A DNA stretch of 64,000 bases from JAVBNT01 sp031551355 (GCA_031551355.1 JAVBNT010000025.1:1-64000), one strand, 5' to 3'. Numbered from the stretch's first letter, positions 25,806 through 36,223 are shown. The notes: generated by a model not told the origin, from the letters alone. Numbers and translations are program-made.

Positions 25806-28295
25806 TCAGTCCAGATACTCATGCATAAGAACGAACATCTCATCAACGTCTATTGGTTTGCCTATGTGTCCGGTCATCTGTGCTTCCATGCATTTTTGTA
25901 TGTCTTCGGCAAAAACATCTGCGGTCATGGCTATTATCGGGATATTTTTGGCTTTTTCCGAACCGATTCCCCTTATGGATACAGAAGAATCGTATCCGTT
26001 CATTTCCGGCATGTGGATATCCATAAAAATAATATCGAAGTCAGGATTTTGTTTAAATATTTCCAGGGCAATCAGGCCGTTTTCTGCACTGGTAATCTCA
26101 ATGCCGGTATTTTCCAGCAGTGCCTTGATAATTTCTCTGTTGATATCAATATCCTCAACCAGAAGGAGTTTTTTTCCTTTAAATTGATTGCCGGTGTTGT
26201 GGGTTCCGGCCGGTTCTGAAATTTTTGAACTTGTTTTGCTGCCGCCGGTTTTCTGATTTTTCGATATTTCAATGTTTATGTCAAATACGAATTCACTGTA
26301 AGAGGCTCCGTCTGAGTATACCTGTATGGTTCCGCCCATCATTTCGACGATATTCTTGCAGATTACGAGACCTAATCCGGTACCTCCAAACCTTCTGGAG
26401 ATACTTCCATCGGCCTGCTCAAAAGCTTTGAATAGCCGTTCTTTTTGTTCCTTGGTAATTCCTATGCCGCTGTCTTTTATGGAGAACTGTATATTGGCAG
26501 TATTATTTTTTATCGACAGAAGTTTTGAGCTCAGAGTTATGTCTCCGCATTCGGGAGTAAATTTAATCGCATTTGACAGCAGATTCATAATAACCTGGGA
26601 GATTCTTATGCTGTCTCCATTAAGGTATTCCGGTATTTGTTCATCGGTTATAACTTTGAAAACCTGCTGTTTTTCATCCGATTTTATGCTTAGGACATCA
26701 GAGATATTTTGTAGAATAAGCCTGATGCTAAAGTCATCCTTGACCAGTGAAAGCTTATTGGCCTCTATTTTTGACATATCAAGGACATCATTGATAATAT
26801 TCAGCAACTGATCTGATGCAGTTGTGATTTTGTTTAGATATTCTTTTATTTTTGGAATGTCTTCACAATCCCTGGCAATCTTTGTCATTCCTATAATGGC
26901 ATTCATAGGCGTCCTTATTTCATGACTCATTCTTGACAGGAACTCTCCCTTTGCTTTTGATGCCAGTTGTGAGTCTTCAATAGCTTTTTCAAGAAGGCGC
27001 TGCTTTTCTATCAGCATCAGCTCGCCTTTTTTTATCTTGCTGATATCGTCTATAACTCCAAGTATTGCCGTTGTCCGGTTTTTGCTTTTTTCCATAGGAA
27101 CTTTTTTTACATGCAACCATTGGCCGTTGAATTCGGTTTCGTAGTCGAATATCTCAGCTTTACCGGAAAGGATTGCTAGATCTTCTTTTACATGCTTTTC
27201 CGCACGCTCTCTGTCGAAGATATCATAGTTGTTTTTGCCGATTATTTTTTCGCGGGGCAGCCCGATAATATTGGCAAACTGGGGATTGACACCTTCAAAG
27301 ATGTTGTTTTTGTCTTTCCAGAAAATTCCGGAAGGGACTTCATTAAATACCGCCTGCAGTGTCTGCTGTGTTTTGGAAAGCTCATTTTGTGCGGTTTTTG
27401 TTTCCGTGATGTCAACCGAATACTGTATATGTACTATGCGGCCGTCTGTCCACCTTATGAGCCTGTCGGTGTTTTGGTAGATTTTTTTCGTCTTTGTATT
27501 GTGTTCTTCCCAGACTATGGGCGGATCTTCAATGTTTTTAAGGCGATGGACCGGACAGAATTCGCACATTTCGTCAATTCCGTACTGAAGAACTTCAAAA
27601 CAGCGGTTGCCGGTAACCTCAGTAAGTCCGAATGCTTTTTTCATCGCCTCGTTGATAAACAGTATTTCATTGGTGACAATGTCGTTAACGTATATCATTG
27701 CATCAATACTGTCCAGTACGCGCTCCAGAGTTTTTTCGCTGTTATGCAGGCTTTGCATATGTTCTGCCGCCATTACTGCGGTCGTAAATAAATCACAGAT
27801 ATTCACTACATATGCAATTGAATTCCCGCTCCACTCACAGCCTTCAGACAGTTCTACACAGACGGCACCGCTGATACGTTCACCTTCCCGTATAATGAAG
27901 AAAATGGTATTTTCCAGTATTACCGGAATATCGCATGTGTCATTGAAGTCTGTTTGGGTTTTGAAGAACGTGTCTCCATAAACGTATTTTTGATTTGAAA
28001 ACCCGCCTTTTTCAAGAATATCATACATCATTTTTCCGAAATTGTTTTTATCCTTACAGGTGCAGCTTCCATGGTTTTTGCGGCAGTACATGCCGTTGAC
28101 TCTGGTTATACTTAAATTCACAAAAGACATTTTTTTAACATGCCCAATCATGTTTATGAGTTCAAAAAAATGGCAGATAGCTTTGTCGGCATCGTAATTT
28201 TGGGCAAAAGCAAAGCTTAGCTGCTGCATAAGGCGGCTGATTCTTGCCATATCCGGCGAAATTGATTCTTTTTTACCGTCCATTATTCCGTCCAT
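25806..28295 (-). CDS. Hybrid histidine kinase with PAS sensors (soluble)
   Basis: An 829-residue protein with no membrane helix. A Cys-rich N-terminal sensor (about 1-190; CRKNHGSCTCKDKN) resembles a GAF-like domain. Two PAS domains follow (about 195-310, with a CEFCPVH cysteine pair, and 320-430), then HisKA with His458 (FLSRMSHEIRTPMNA), HATPase_c (about 550-680) and a receiver with Asp759 (FMDIHMPEMNG). The cysteine clusters could bind metal or sense redox, which is inference. The kinase core closely resembles that of the 21866-24448 kinase. No output domain is present. It begins 21 bp after leuS on the same strand, so it may be read from the leuS transcript. Confidence 0.88.
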   Translation of the reverse strand: MDGIMDGKKESISPDMARISRLMQQLSFAFAQNYDADKAICHFFELINMIGHVKKMSFVNLSITRVNGMYCRKNHGSCTCKDKNNFGKMMYDILEKGGFSNQKYVYGDTFFKTQTDFNDTCDIPVILENTIFFIIREGERISGAVCVELSEGCEWSGNSIAYVVNICDLFTTAVMAAEHMQSLHNSEKTLERVLDSIDAMIYVNDIVTNEILFINEAMKKAFGLTEVTGNRCFEVLQYGIDEMCEFCPVHRLKNIEDPPIVWEEHNTKTKKIYQNTDRLIRWTDGRIVHIQYSVDITETKTAQNELSKTQQTLQAVFNEVPSGIFWKDKNNIFEGVNPQFANIIGLPREKIIGKNNYDIFDRERAEKHVKEDLAILSGKAEIFDYETEFNGQWLHVKKVPMEKSKNRTTAILGVIDDISKIKKGELMLIEKQRLLEKAIEDSQLASKAKGEFLSRMSHEIRTPMNAIIGMTKIARDCEDIPKIKEYLNKITTASDQLLNIINDVLDMSKIEANKLSLVKDDFSIRLILQNISDVLSIKSDEKQQVFKVITDEQIPEYLNGDSIRISQVIMNLLSNAIKFTPECGDITLSSKLLSIKNNTANIQFSIKDSGIGITKEQKERLFKAFEQADGSISRRFGGTGLGLVICKNIVEMMGGTIQVYSDGASYSEFVFDINIEISKNQKTGGSKTSSKISEPAGTHNTGNQFKGKKLLLVEDIDINREIIKALLENTGIEITSAENGLIALEIFKQNPDFDIIFMDIHMPEMNGYDSSVSIRGIGSEKAKNIPIIAMTADVFAEDIQKCMEAQMTGHIGKPIDVDEMFVLMHEYLD

Positions 28296-28316
28296 TGTGA
28301 GAATTCTTAATGAGAC

Positions 28317-30779
28317 TTATATAACAACAATATTTATAAGTTTTCCTTTTACGGTGATTATTTTCTTGATTGTTTTTTCCTTAAGATATGACTTTATAAT
28401 ATCGTTTTCAAGAGCTGTTTTTTCCATTTCCTGCTCTGAGGTTTCTGAAGGCATAATCAGCTTTTCTCTGAGTTTTCCGTTTATCTGGACTACAACCGTA
28501 ACCGTATCCCTGTTGAGAATCGCTTCGTCGGCGACCGGCCATTTTGATTTGAAGATTGATTCTTTGCGGCCCATGCTGCTCCACAGTTCCTCCGCTATAT
28601 GAGGAGCGAAAGGAGACATCAGCTGCACGGCTTTTTCCAGACCGAAGGCGAGAACTTCGCGGCTTCCTTTAAAGTCATGGGCAAGTGATACGAATTCCAT
28701 CAGTGATGAGATTGCCGTGTTGTATTGGAAGCGTTCAATATCTTCCTTGACCTTTTTGATCATTTTCTGGACGGCAATATAGAATTTTTGCTCTTCAGCG
28801 GAAAGCGAGTCAAAGTTTATGTTGCCGATTTTTACGGTAAGAGCATTTTTTGTCTGCTCTGTGTACAATTGGTAAAATTTCTGGATAAATCTTTTTACGC
28901 CGACAATGAACGAGTCGCTCCATGCGATTTCTTTATCCGACGGCGCCGAGAAGAACATTGCCAGCCTTGTGGTATCCACTCCGTGCTGTTTCATCAGATG
29001 GATAGGGGAGACGACATTGCCTTTTGATTTGGACATTATTTCCCCTTTTTCATCAAGAACCATCCCGTGGTTGAACAGTCTTGTTGCCGGTTCGTCGCTG
29101 GCAAGCCAGCCCTGATCTTTGAGGAACTTGTGGAAGAAGCGGAAATATATCAGGTGCATGCAGGCGTGTTCGCTGCCTCCTATGTAAAGGTCTACCGGCA
29201 GCCACTTATTGGCTTTCTCCTTTTCAAACGGCAGTTTGTCGTTGTGTGGATCGGCATAGCGCATGTGATACCATGATGAACAGAAAAATGTGTCGAGCGT
29301 ATCAGTATCTCTTTTGGCATCCCCTGCGCACTGTGGACATTTTACATTCATAAAGTCGTCCCTGTCTTCAAGAGGAGAGCGGCCTTTGGGGATTAAATCT
29401 ATTTTGCCTTCGGGAAGAAGTACCGGCAGATCTTTTTCCGGAACGGCAACATTACCGCATTTTTCGCAATGGATGATCGGTATCGGGGCTCCCCAGTATC
29501 TCTGCCTGGAAACAAGCCAGTCGCGCAGGCGGTAATTTACGGTGCGCTTACCGTATTTTCTGTCTTCTACGGCCTGAGATATTTTTGTTATGCCGTCTTT
29601 TGAACAAGTTCCGCTGAATTCGGCGGAATTAACCATGCAGCCCTCTTCGGTGTAGGCCTCCGTCATTGATGAAGGTTCCAGTTTGCTGTCCTTGGGCTCA
29701 ATTACTACTTTTACCGGAATGTTGTATTTCCCGGCAAACAGGAAGTCTCTCTGGTCATGTGCGGGTACGCCCATAACGACGCCGGTTCCGTAGGAGGCCA
29801 GCACATAGTCGGCAACCCATATTTCAACTTTATCGCCTGAGAGTGGATTGATGGCATATCTTCCGGAGAACACGCCGTCTTTTTCCGTTACGGTTGACGT
29901 TCTGTCGATGTCGTTTTTGAGTTGGCTTTTTCTTATATAGGCCAGCACATCGTTTTTTTCCGGTCTTCCTTCTATAAGTTCGTGTATCAGCTCGTGTTCC
30001 GGTGCCATTGCCATGAAAGTTACGCCGTAAAGAGTGTCGGGGCGCGTAGTAAATATTGATACTTTCCTGTCGCTTCCTTCGATTGGGAATTCAATCTCGA
30101 GTCCCTCGCTCCTGCCGATCCAGTTTCTCTGCATGGCTTTAATATTTTCCGGCCAGCCGTCGAGAGTATCCAGTCCGTCAAGGAGTTTTTGCGAGTAATC
30201 GGTTATTTTAAGAAACCATTGCTGCATTTCTTTTTTGTCTACCTCATTTTTACATCTCCAACAGGTGCCGCTGTTTACCTGTTCATTGGCCAGCACCGTT
30301 TTGCAGGTGTTGCACCAGTTGGCCAAAGCCATTTTCTGGTAAGCGAGTCCGGCATTAAAAAACTGCAGGAACATCCATTGCGTCCATTTATAATAATCGG
30401 GCCTGCAGGTCTGAACTTCTTTTTCCCAGTCAAAAGCAATTCCCAGAAGTTTCAGGGTGTTGGTGGATATTTCTATATTTTTGTATGTCCAGTCTTTAGG
30501 GTTTGTTCCGGCCTTTATTGCCGCCCCTTCCGCAGGGAGACCAAACGCATCCCATCCGAACGGGAATAATAGTCCGTACCCCTCCATCATTTTCATTCTG
30601 GCATATACATCGGCAACCGAGTAGTTTCTGAAATGCCCCATATGTATATCCCCTGACGGATATGCAAACATTACCAGCAGGTAGAACTTTTCAAGCGCAT
30701 CCTCTCTGGTTTTGAATATTTGTGTGTCGTTCCAGACCTGCTGCCATCTTTTTTCTATTTCAGTGAAGTTGTATTCCAT
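28317..30779 (-). CDS. leuS: Leucine-tRNA ligase
   Basis: An 820-residue class I aminoacyl-tRNA synthetase of normal length. The HIGH signature appears as HMGH in AYPSGDIHMGHFRNYSVADV, and KMSKS as MSKSKGN. The CP1 editing domain is present (about 220-410; TTRPDTLYGVTF motif), as are a Cys4 zinc-type insertion (CEKCGNVAVPE) and a C-terminal anticodon-binding domain ending with the usual LeuS tail. ATG 30779 has AAGGA 9 nt upstream and is preferred to the in-frame TTG at 30788. alaS lies 19 bp upstream in the same orientation, forming an alaS-leuS operon. Confidence 0.97.
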   Translation of the reverse strand: MEYNFTEIEKRWQQVWNDTQIFKTREDALEKFYLLVMFAYPSGDIHMGHFRNYSVADVYARMKMMEGYGLLFPFGWDAFGLPAEGAAIKAGTNPKDWTYKNIEISTNTLKLLGIAFDWEKEVQTCRPDYYKWTQWMFLQFFNAGLAYQKMALANWCNTCKTVLANEQVNSGTCWRCKNEVDKKEMQQWFLKITDYSQKLLDGLDTLDGWPENIKAMQRNWIGRSEGLEIEFPIEGSDRKVSIFTTRPDTLYGVTFMAMAPEHELIHELIEGRPEKNDVLAYIRKSQLKNDIDRTSTVTEKDGVFSGRYAINPLSGDKVEIWVADYVLASYGTGVVMGVPAHDQRDFLFAGKYNIPVKVVIEPKDSKLEPSSMTEAYTEEGCMVNSAEFSGTCSKDGITKISQAVEDRKYGKRTVNYRLRDWLVSRQRYWGAPIPIIHCEKCGNVAVPEKDLPVLLPEGKIDLIPKGRSPLEDRDDFMNVKCPQCAGDAKRDTDTLDTFFCSSWYHMRYADPHNDKLPFEKEKANKWLPVDLYIGGSEHACMHLIYFRFFHKFLKDQGWLASDEPATRLFNHGMVLDEKGEIMSKSKGNVVSPIHLMKQHGVDTTRLAMFFSAPSDKEIAWSDSFIVGVKRFIQKFYQLYTEQTKNALTVKIGNINFDSLSAEEQKFYIAVQKMIKKVKEDIERFQYNTAISSLMEFVSLAHDFKGSREVLAFGLEKAVQLMSPFAPHIAEELWSSMGRKESIFKSKWPVADEAILNRDTVTVVVQINGKLREKLIMPSETSEQEMEKTALENDIIKSYLKEKTIKKIITVKGKLINIVVI

Positions 30780-30798
30780 CTTTTTCAATCCTTAAAAA

Positions 30799-33456
30799 TT
30801 ATATTTTAACTGCCAGTTCTGCCAGTTTTGATTTTGCCGCTTTTATTGCCTCGTCTATTTTTTCGCTGTCTTTTCCGCCGCCCTTAGCAAAATCGAACCG
30901 TCCGCCGCCGCCGCCGCCGAGTATGGAACAGCATTCTTTGACTATGGCGCCAATGTTTATTTTATCTTTTCCGGCAATATCCTTCGATGCAAACCCTACG
31001 ATTGAAATATTGCCGTTGTCCGCAGATATTAATATGCCGCAGATTTTGCTGGCACTTCTGAGATCGTCGGCCAGTTCCCCAAGGTTGTCGGCATTTATTC
31101 CGGCAATGGATTTCACTATCGTTCTGATTCCGTTAAACTCTTCCGGATGCAGCAGCAGTTCATCCCTTAGCTGCCCCAGGTCTTTTTTATCTTCTTTTGC
31201 TTTCAGTTTTTTAAGCTCTTTAATTTGAGCCGACATTGCTTCTATTCGTGACGGCAACTCCGAAACCTGTGTGTTAAGGGCTGTAGAAATACTTTTCAGG
31301 AGCATGCGTTCTTTTTGAACGCGCATAAGGCTTTCATGGCCTGTTATGGCTTCTATTCTTCGGACTCCCGCTTCAGATGACGATTCGGATGTTATGTAAA
31401 AATAACCGATATCCCCGGTGCGCTCACAGTGGGTACCGCCGCACAGTTCTTTAGAAAATCCTCCGACATTCACAACCCTTACGGTGTCGCCGTATTTTTC
31501 TCCGAAAAGTGCCATTACGCCATCCTGTTTTGCATCGTTGATATTTTTCAGGCTCATTGAGACGTCAAGGTTTTCCATTATTTTTTCATTGACGGCTTTT
31601 TCGATTGCCAATAGTTCACTTTGTGTCAGTGCCTGCGGATGGGTGAAATCGAACCGCAGATAATCGGCGGTGACTTCCGAGCCTTTTTGAAAAACATGTT
31701 CACCAATTATTTTTCTTAATGTCCAGTGTAAAATATGTGTCGCCGTATGTGCCGCCATTATGGCTTTTCTTCTTTTATAGTCGACGGTTGCCGTTGCTTC
31801 TTTTGGCAATGACTCTGCGGAACCCTTTTCCAGTTTTCCTATATGAATGATAAAATCTCCCATTTTTTGAGTGTCTTCAACCTTAAAGAGAAAATTTTCG
31901 GCTTCTATGCAGCCGGTGTCGCCCACCTGCCCGCCGGACTGTGCGTAAAAAGGCGTCTTTTCCAGAATTAATGTTTCCGGACTGGGCATTTTTACCGGTC
32001 TGACAGTATTTTTTGTTCCTGTAAGCTGTGATTTTCCGTCTTCCCAGTAGCCGGTGAATTCACTCGACGGAAGATTCTCCAGCAGGGTTGATTCGAACAG
32101 TGCTTCTTTTATTTCTCCCTTTGAACGTTTTTTATGTTCTTCCTCGGCTTTATTCCATCCGCCCTCGTCGATTGTCAGATTATGTTCCGCCGCCATTTGT
32201 GCGATGAGATCTTTGGGAAAACCTTCCTGGTGGTAAAGTCTGTAAGCTTCAAAACCGTCGATTTCTTTTTTGCCGCCGATATTTCTGATCATTTCCATGA
32301 AGCGTTCAAGCCCGCTTTCCAGGGTTTGCGCAAAAAGTTCCTCTTCGTCTTTTACAACTTTGGCTATATATTCCCTGCGTTCATAAACTTCCGGGAAAAT
32401 ACCCTTATATATCTCCGCCACAGTATCGACCATCATATATACAAACGGTTTTTCCTGTTTTAAAACCTGGCGCCCGAAGCGGGAAGCCCTTCGGAGCAGG
32501 CTTCTTAGAACCGAACCTCTGCCTTTTTTATCGGGAAGAGCTCCGTCGGCAATTGCGAATGACAGCGCTTTTATGTGATCCGCGGCAACGCGCATAGCAA
32601 CATCTGTATCATCCGCCGCACCATAAGTTATGCCGGTAACTTCCGTTATTTTTTTCAATAGAGGAGTGAAAAGATCAGTATCGTAATTGGATTGTTTCCC
32701 CTGCAGTATTGACACCAGCCGTTCAAAGCCCATGCCGGTGTCAACATGATTTTTTTCGAGTTTGTCGAGGCTCTTGTCTTTTTTTCTGTTATATTGGATG
32801 AAAACAAGGTTCCAGATTTCCATGAACCGCCTGCAGTCGCCGTTAACACCGCATTTATGACCGGAAACATCTTTTTTATCGCAGCTGTCCGCTCCCATGT
32901 CAATATGAATTTCACTGCAGGGACCGCAGGGACCGGTGTCGCCCATTTCCCAGAAATTGTCTTTTTTGCCGAATGGCATGATATGAGGCTGTGGTATGGA
33001 TGTAACCTGACCCCATAGTTCTTTTGCCTCGTCATCAGCCGGCATATTATCATCTTTATCTCCGCCGAAATAGGTGGCATAAAGGTTTGCCGCCGGTAAT
33101 TTGCAGACATCCGTGAGAAACAGCCACGCATAACGAATGGCTTCTTTTTTGAAATACTCGCCGAAAGACCAGTTGCCGAGCATTTCAAAAAAAGTATGGT
33201 GATAGGTATCGCGTCCGACTTCGTCAAGATCGTTGTGTTTACCCGATACGCGCAGACATTTTTGCGTGTCCGCGATTCTTTCGGCAGTTATTTTGCCTGT
33301 TCCCAGAAATATATTTTTAAATTGATTCATACCGGCATTGGTGAACAGTAAGGTGTTGTCGTTCTGAGGGATCACCGGGGCCGATGGAACAATAGTGTGG
33401 CCGTTATTTTTAAAAAAAGTGAGAAAAGACTCTCTTATTTCCTGCTGTGTTTTCAA
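30799..33456 (-). CDS. alaS: Alanine-tRNA ligase
   Basis: An 885-residue class II synthetase with the full domain set. The catalytic core is N-terminal (FTNAGMNQFKNIFLG; GPCGPCSEIHID), followed by the editing domain with zinc-binding HTATHILHW and CGGTHCERTG, then a coiled coil and the C-terminal glycine-rich DHHA1 domain (GGGGGGRFDFAKGGG). The start is TTG 33456, with GGAGGT 6 nt upstream. No T-box-like leader is visible. It heads the alaS-leuS operon, and the promoter lies just upstream. Confidence 0.97.
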   Translation of the reverse strand: MKTQQEIRESFLTFFKNNGHTIVPSAPVIPQNDNTLLFTNAGMNQFKNIFLGTGKITAERIADTQKCLRVSGKHNDLDEVGRDTYHHTFFEMLGNWSFGEYFKKEAIRYAWLFLTDVCKLPAANLYATYFGGDKDDNMPADDEAKELWGQVTSIPQPHIMPFGKKDNFWEMGDTGPCGPCSEIHIDMGADSCDKKDVSGHKCGVNGDCRRFMEIWNLVFIQYNRKKDKSLDKLEKNHVDTGMGFERLVSILQGKQSNYDTDLFTPLLKKITEVTGITYGAADDTDVAMRVAADHIKALSFAIADGALPDKKGRGSVLRSLLRRASRFGRQVLKQEKPFVYMMVDTVAEIYKGIFPEVYERREYIAKVVKDEEELFAQTLESGLERFMEMIRNIGGKKEIDGFEAYRLYHQEGFPKDLIAQMAAEHNLTIDEGGWNKAEEEHKKRSKGEIKEALFESTLLENLPSSEFTGYWEDGKSQLTGTKNTVRPVKMPSPETLILEKTPFYAQSGGQVGDTGCIEAENFLFKVEDTQKMGDFIIHIGKLEKGSAESLPKEATATVDYKRRKAIMAAHTATHILHWTLRKIIGEHVFQKGSEVTADYLRFDFTHPQALTQSELLAIEKAVNEKIMENLDVSMSLKNINDAKQDGVMALFGEKYGDTVRVVNVGGFSKELCGGTHCERTGDIGYFYITSESSSEAGVRRIEAITGHESLMRVQKERMLLKSISTALNTQVSELPSRIEAMSAQIKELKKLKAKEDKKDLGQLRDELLLHPEEFNGIRTIVKSIAGINADNLGELADDLRSASKICGILISADNGNISIVGFASKDIAGKDKINIGAIVKECCSILGGGGGGRFDFAKGGGKDSEKIDEAIKAAKSKLAELAVKI

Positions 33457-33489
33457 GATGCAACCTCCAAGGTGGAATTCAATTTTAAT

Positions 33490-33518
33490 ATTATACTATT
33501 TGTGGTAATGTTTGTGAA
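33490..33518 (-). promoter_or_regulatory. Promoter for alaS-leuS
   Basis: On the minus strand TTCACA (33518-33513), a 17-nt spacer and TATAAT (33495-33490) precede the alaS TTG start by about 34 nt. Confidence 0.6.
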
Positions 33519-33646
33519 TAGCTTAAATTGCTTAAAGTTGAGTCTGGCCTTTATTTTTAGATTATAATAGACTATAAAAGGAGTATAGAGTCTTATAATC
33601 TAATTATTTTCATTATGTAGTCTCATTATGCGGAGTTTTGGTTGCA

Positions 33647-36214
33647 ATGACAAAGGAAAACCCGGTTATAGGCAAACGTTATAGGCTTGATCGCGAGATA
33701 GGACGCGGAGGAATGGGCGTTGTTTATCAGGCTACGGATCTGAACCTGAACAGACCTGTGGCCATTAAAGTGCTTCCTTCACAGGTTGCTGCCGATCAGG
33801 AGACCTTTAACCGTTTCCGTAATGAAGTCTTCAGCACTTCGAGACTCGAACATCCTTGTATTATAAGGGTTTATGATGCCGGTGTGCAAGGCAGTTACTA
33901 CTATGTAATGCAATATGTGGAAGGTACAAACCTCTATAAGGAAACCCAAAAGCGCAAACGTTTTTTACTGAAAGACGGAATTCCCATTTTAAGGCAGATA
34001 GGCTCGGCTCTTGATTATGCGCATAAAAAGGGATTTATCCACAGAGATGTGAAGCCTGAAAATATACTTTTAGACCAGACCGGCAATGCATACCTTGTCG
34101 ATTTCGGTATTGTTATTTCCAGTTATATGCCGAAGAGGTTCACCAGGGGATTTATCGGTACTCCCGAATATGCCTCGCCCGAACATTGCAGGGGAGATGA
34201 ACTTACCGGTGCTTCCGATCAATATTCTTTTGCGATTATTGCTTATGAAATGTTTACCGGACGACCACCCTTCGAAAGAGGGGAGGACGCCAATCCCGTT
34301 CCGGTTATTGTTGCCCACCTTAACGATGCCCCCCCGGACCCGCGCAAGTTTAATACATCGCTGCCGGAGCATGTTGCTTCTGCCCTGCTGCGGGCCATAT
34401 CGAAAAAACCGCTTGATCGTTTTCAGTCCTGTCAGGAATTTGTTGATATTCTTTCGGCACAGACGGTTTCGCAGTCGGTTCCTTACCTGCCGAAAAAAAG
34501 ACTGTCTGCAGAAGAACCTGAAGTTGAAAATGAAAAAGCATCTAAACCTGCTAAACCGCCGTCTCCGGAGGTTAAACCGGAAATTCAGCCTTCACTGCAA
34601 GATGATGTTGAGCATAAGAGAGAGCCTTTGCCTACTCTGTCGAGAAATAGTTTTAGGCCGTCGTCGGCTGCGTCGTCAGCCTCTGTGAGGGAGATCCCTC
34701 CCCAGGCGGTGAAAAAAGCCGAAAAAGAAGTCAGGCCTGAGCCTCCAGTTCCTGCGCAAACTGCAAACTCTTTTCACCGGACGGAATCGGTCGCTTCGAT
34801 TGATGCATCGGCACGCTCAGCCTCTTCGGGCAAAGGATTTAAGTTTGCGGTCATTTCCATAATTGTTTTGGTTTCTGCAGTTTGCCTGCTAATAGGGTTA
34901 AACTACTATTCGTCTTCCTCCTATATGAAGAGGGGGGATGTCTTTTACGGCAGCGGAAATTTTACGGCAGCGGTATCTGCTTATAAACATGCAATAAAAA
35001 AGAACGAAAAAAAACCGGAACCGTATTTTAAACTGGCAATGGCCCAGGCCAGCCGTAAAGATTATCTCGAAGCTGCCGGTAATTGTGATAAGGTTCTCGC
35101 TATTTCGCAGGACTTTGCCAAGGGCAATTCTGTTGAAATAGCTGCCGTTTATGCAGCTTGCGGAAAAGAACTGGCTGACTCCGGTGATTCTGAGAAAGCG
35201 ATTGCTTTTTATGAAAAGGCGGTGGAGCAGTTTGCCGGCAATGCTGAATATACGGAAGCTTTGGCTGCTGCATATAAGGCCGGAGGCCACAGTGAAAAGG
35301 CTCTTGCCATGTATGAGAAAATCGCCGCAAAAGCTCCGTCAAATCCGGACAGTCAGATGCAGCTTGCAGATCTTTATATGGCTACCGATAAGCCTGAGCT
35401 TGCGATTGAAATTTATGAAAGGCTTGCAAAACAGGGACAGGCTTCGGCTTCCGCTTATTCCAGAATCGGTCAGGCTTATTACAAGCTGCAGAACTATGAT
35501 ATGGCAATCGCCAACCTGGAAACGGCAGTTGAAAAAGGTGATTCCGCTTCGCATTCTATTCTGGCAAAAGCATATGATCAAAAGGGTGATACTGAAAAAG
35601 CAATTGCGGCATATAGAAATGCGCTAAAGCTTTCTCCGGGAAAATACGAAGCAGATTTTTGTGCAATGCTTTTGAGTCTCGGGGATAGTTTTTTTGACAA
35701 GAAGAAGGATGCTGCGAAATATTATAAAGAAGCACTGACTGTTGACTCCAAGCTGGCGGAAAAGCACCTGAAAACAGTTATTGAAAAGGCTGACTCGTTG
35801 TTTAACGCCAAAAACTTCCAGAGTGCTCTGAAAGAATATTCGAGAGCATCCCAATTTAAGCCCGATGATGCAAAAATTTCTTATAAGGTGCTTTTGACCA
35901 ATTATAAGCTTAAGAAGAATAGTGATGTTCTAAAAGATTATGATAAAGTGGCTAAACTTAATAAGAACGATAAAGCCGTCCTTAATGAGCTGAAAAACAT
36001 CAAAATAGCTGTTACTCCTAAACAGACTGCTCCGCAGCAGCCTGCTTATAATCAGGATTACTACGGACAGCGTTATTACGGAACATCTTCTTCCGGAAAG
36101 AAAAAATCTCAGCCCAGGAGAAGGCCTGCTCCCGCAAGGCCAAAAGCAATTCCGATTCCAAGGATTGAAAATCCGCAAAGAGCCAGAGTTATTGAGATTC
36201 CCAAGTCGGAATAG
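33647..36214 (+). CDS. Membrane Ser/Thr protein kinase with extracytoplasmic TPR domain
   Basis: An 855-residue PknB-like kinase. The kinase domain covers residues 10-270: glycine loop GRGGMGVVY (19-27), Lys41, catalytic HRDVKPEN (Asp134), DFG (Asp152) and GTPEYASPEH. A Pro/Ser-rich linker (280-395) leads to one membrane helix (about 401-421). The outside part is built of about 9-10 TPR repeats (435-780), followed by a Tyr/Gln- and Arg/Pro-rich basic tail. PASTA domains, usual on such kinases, are absent, so the TPRs probably do the sensing or scaffolding. I prefer ATG 33647 over an in-frame TTG at 33638 because GGAG at 33632 is too near the latter. Confidence 0.9.
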   Translation: MTKENPVIGKRYRLDREIGRGGMGVVYQATDLNLNRPVAIKVLPSQVAADQETFNRFRNEVFSTSRLEHPCIIRVYDAGVQGSYYYVMQYVEGTNLYKETQKRKRFLLKDGIPILRQIGSALDYAHKKGFIHRDVKPENILLDQTGNAYLVDFGIVISSYMPKRFTRGFIGTPEYASPEHCRGDELTGASDQYSFAIIAYEMFTGRPPFERGEDANPVPVIVAHLNDAPPDPRKFNTSLPEHVASALLRAISKKPLDRFQSCQEFVDILSAQTVSQSVPYLPKKRLSAEEPEVENEKASKPAKPPSPEVKPEIQPSLQDDVEHKREPLPTLSRNSFRPSSAASSASVREIPPQAVKKAEKEVRPEPPVPAQTANSFHRTESVASIDASARSASSGKGFKFAVISIIVLVSAVCLLIGLNYYSSSSYMKRGDVFYGSGNFTAAVSAYKHAIKKNEKKPEPYFKLAMAQASRKDYLEAAGNCDKVLAISQDFAKGNSVEIAAVYAACGKELADSGDSEKAIAFYEKAVEQFAGNAEYTEALAAAYKAGGHSEKALAMYEKIAAKAPSNPDSQMQLADLYMATDKPELAIEIYERLAKQGQASASAYSRIGQAYYKLQNYDMAIANLETAVEKGDSASHSILAKAYDQKGDTEKAIAAYRNALKLSPGKYEADFCAMLLSLGDSFFDKKKDAAKYYKEALTVDSKLAEKHLKTVIEKADSLFNAKNFQSALKEYSRASQFKPDDAKISYKVLLTNYKLKKNSDVLKDYDKVAKLNKNDKAVLNELKNIKIAVTPKQTAPQQPAYNQDYYGQRYYGTSSSGKKKSQPRRRPAPARPKAIPIPRIENPQRARVIEIPKSE

Positions 36215-36223
36215 ATTTTGATG

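Noticed and set aside
33457..33646. T-box or other riboswitch before alaS
   Set aside because: The leader is only about 30 nt from the predicted promoter and has no specifier stem or T-box sequence.
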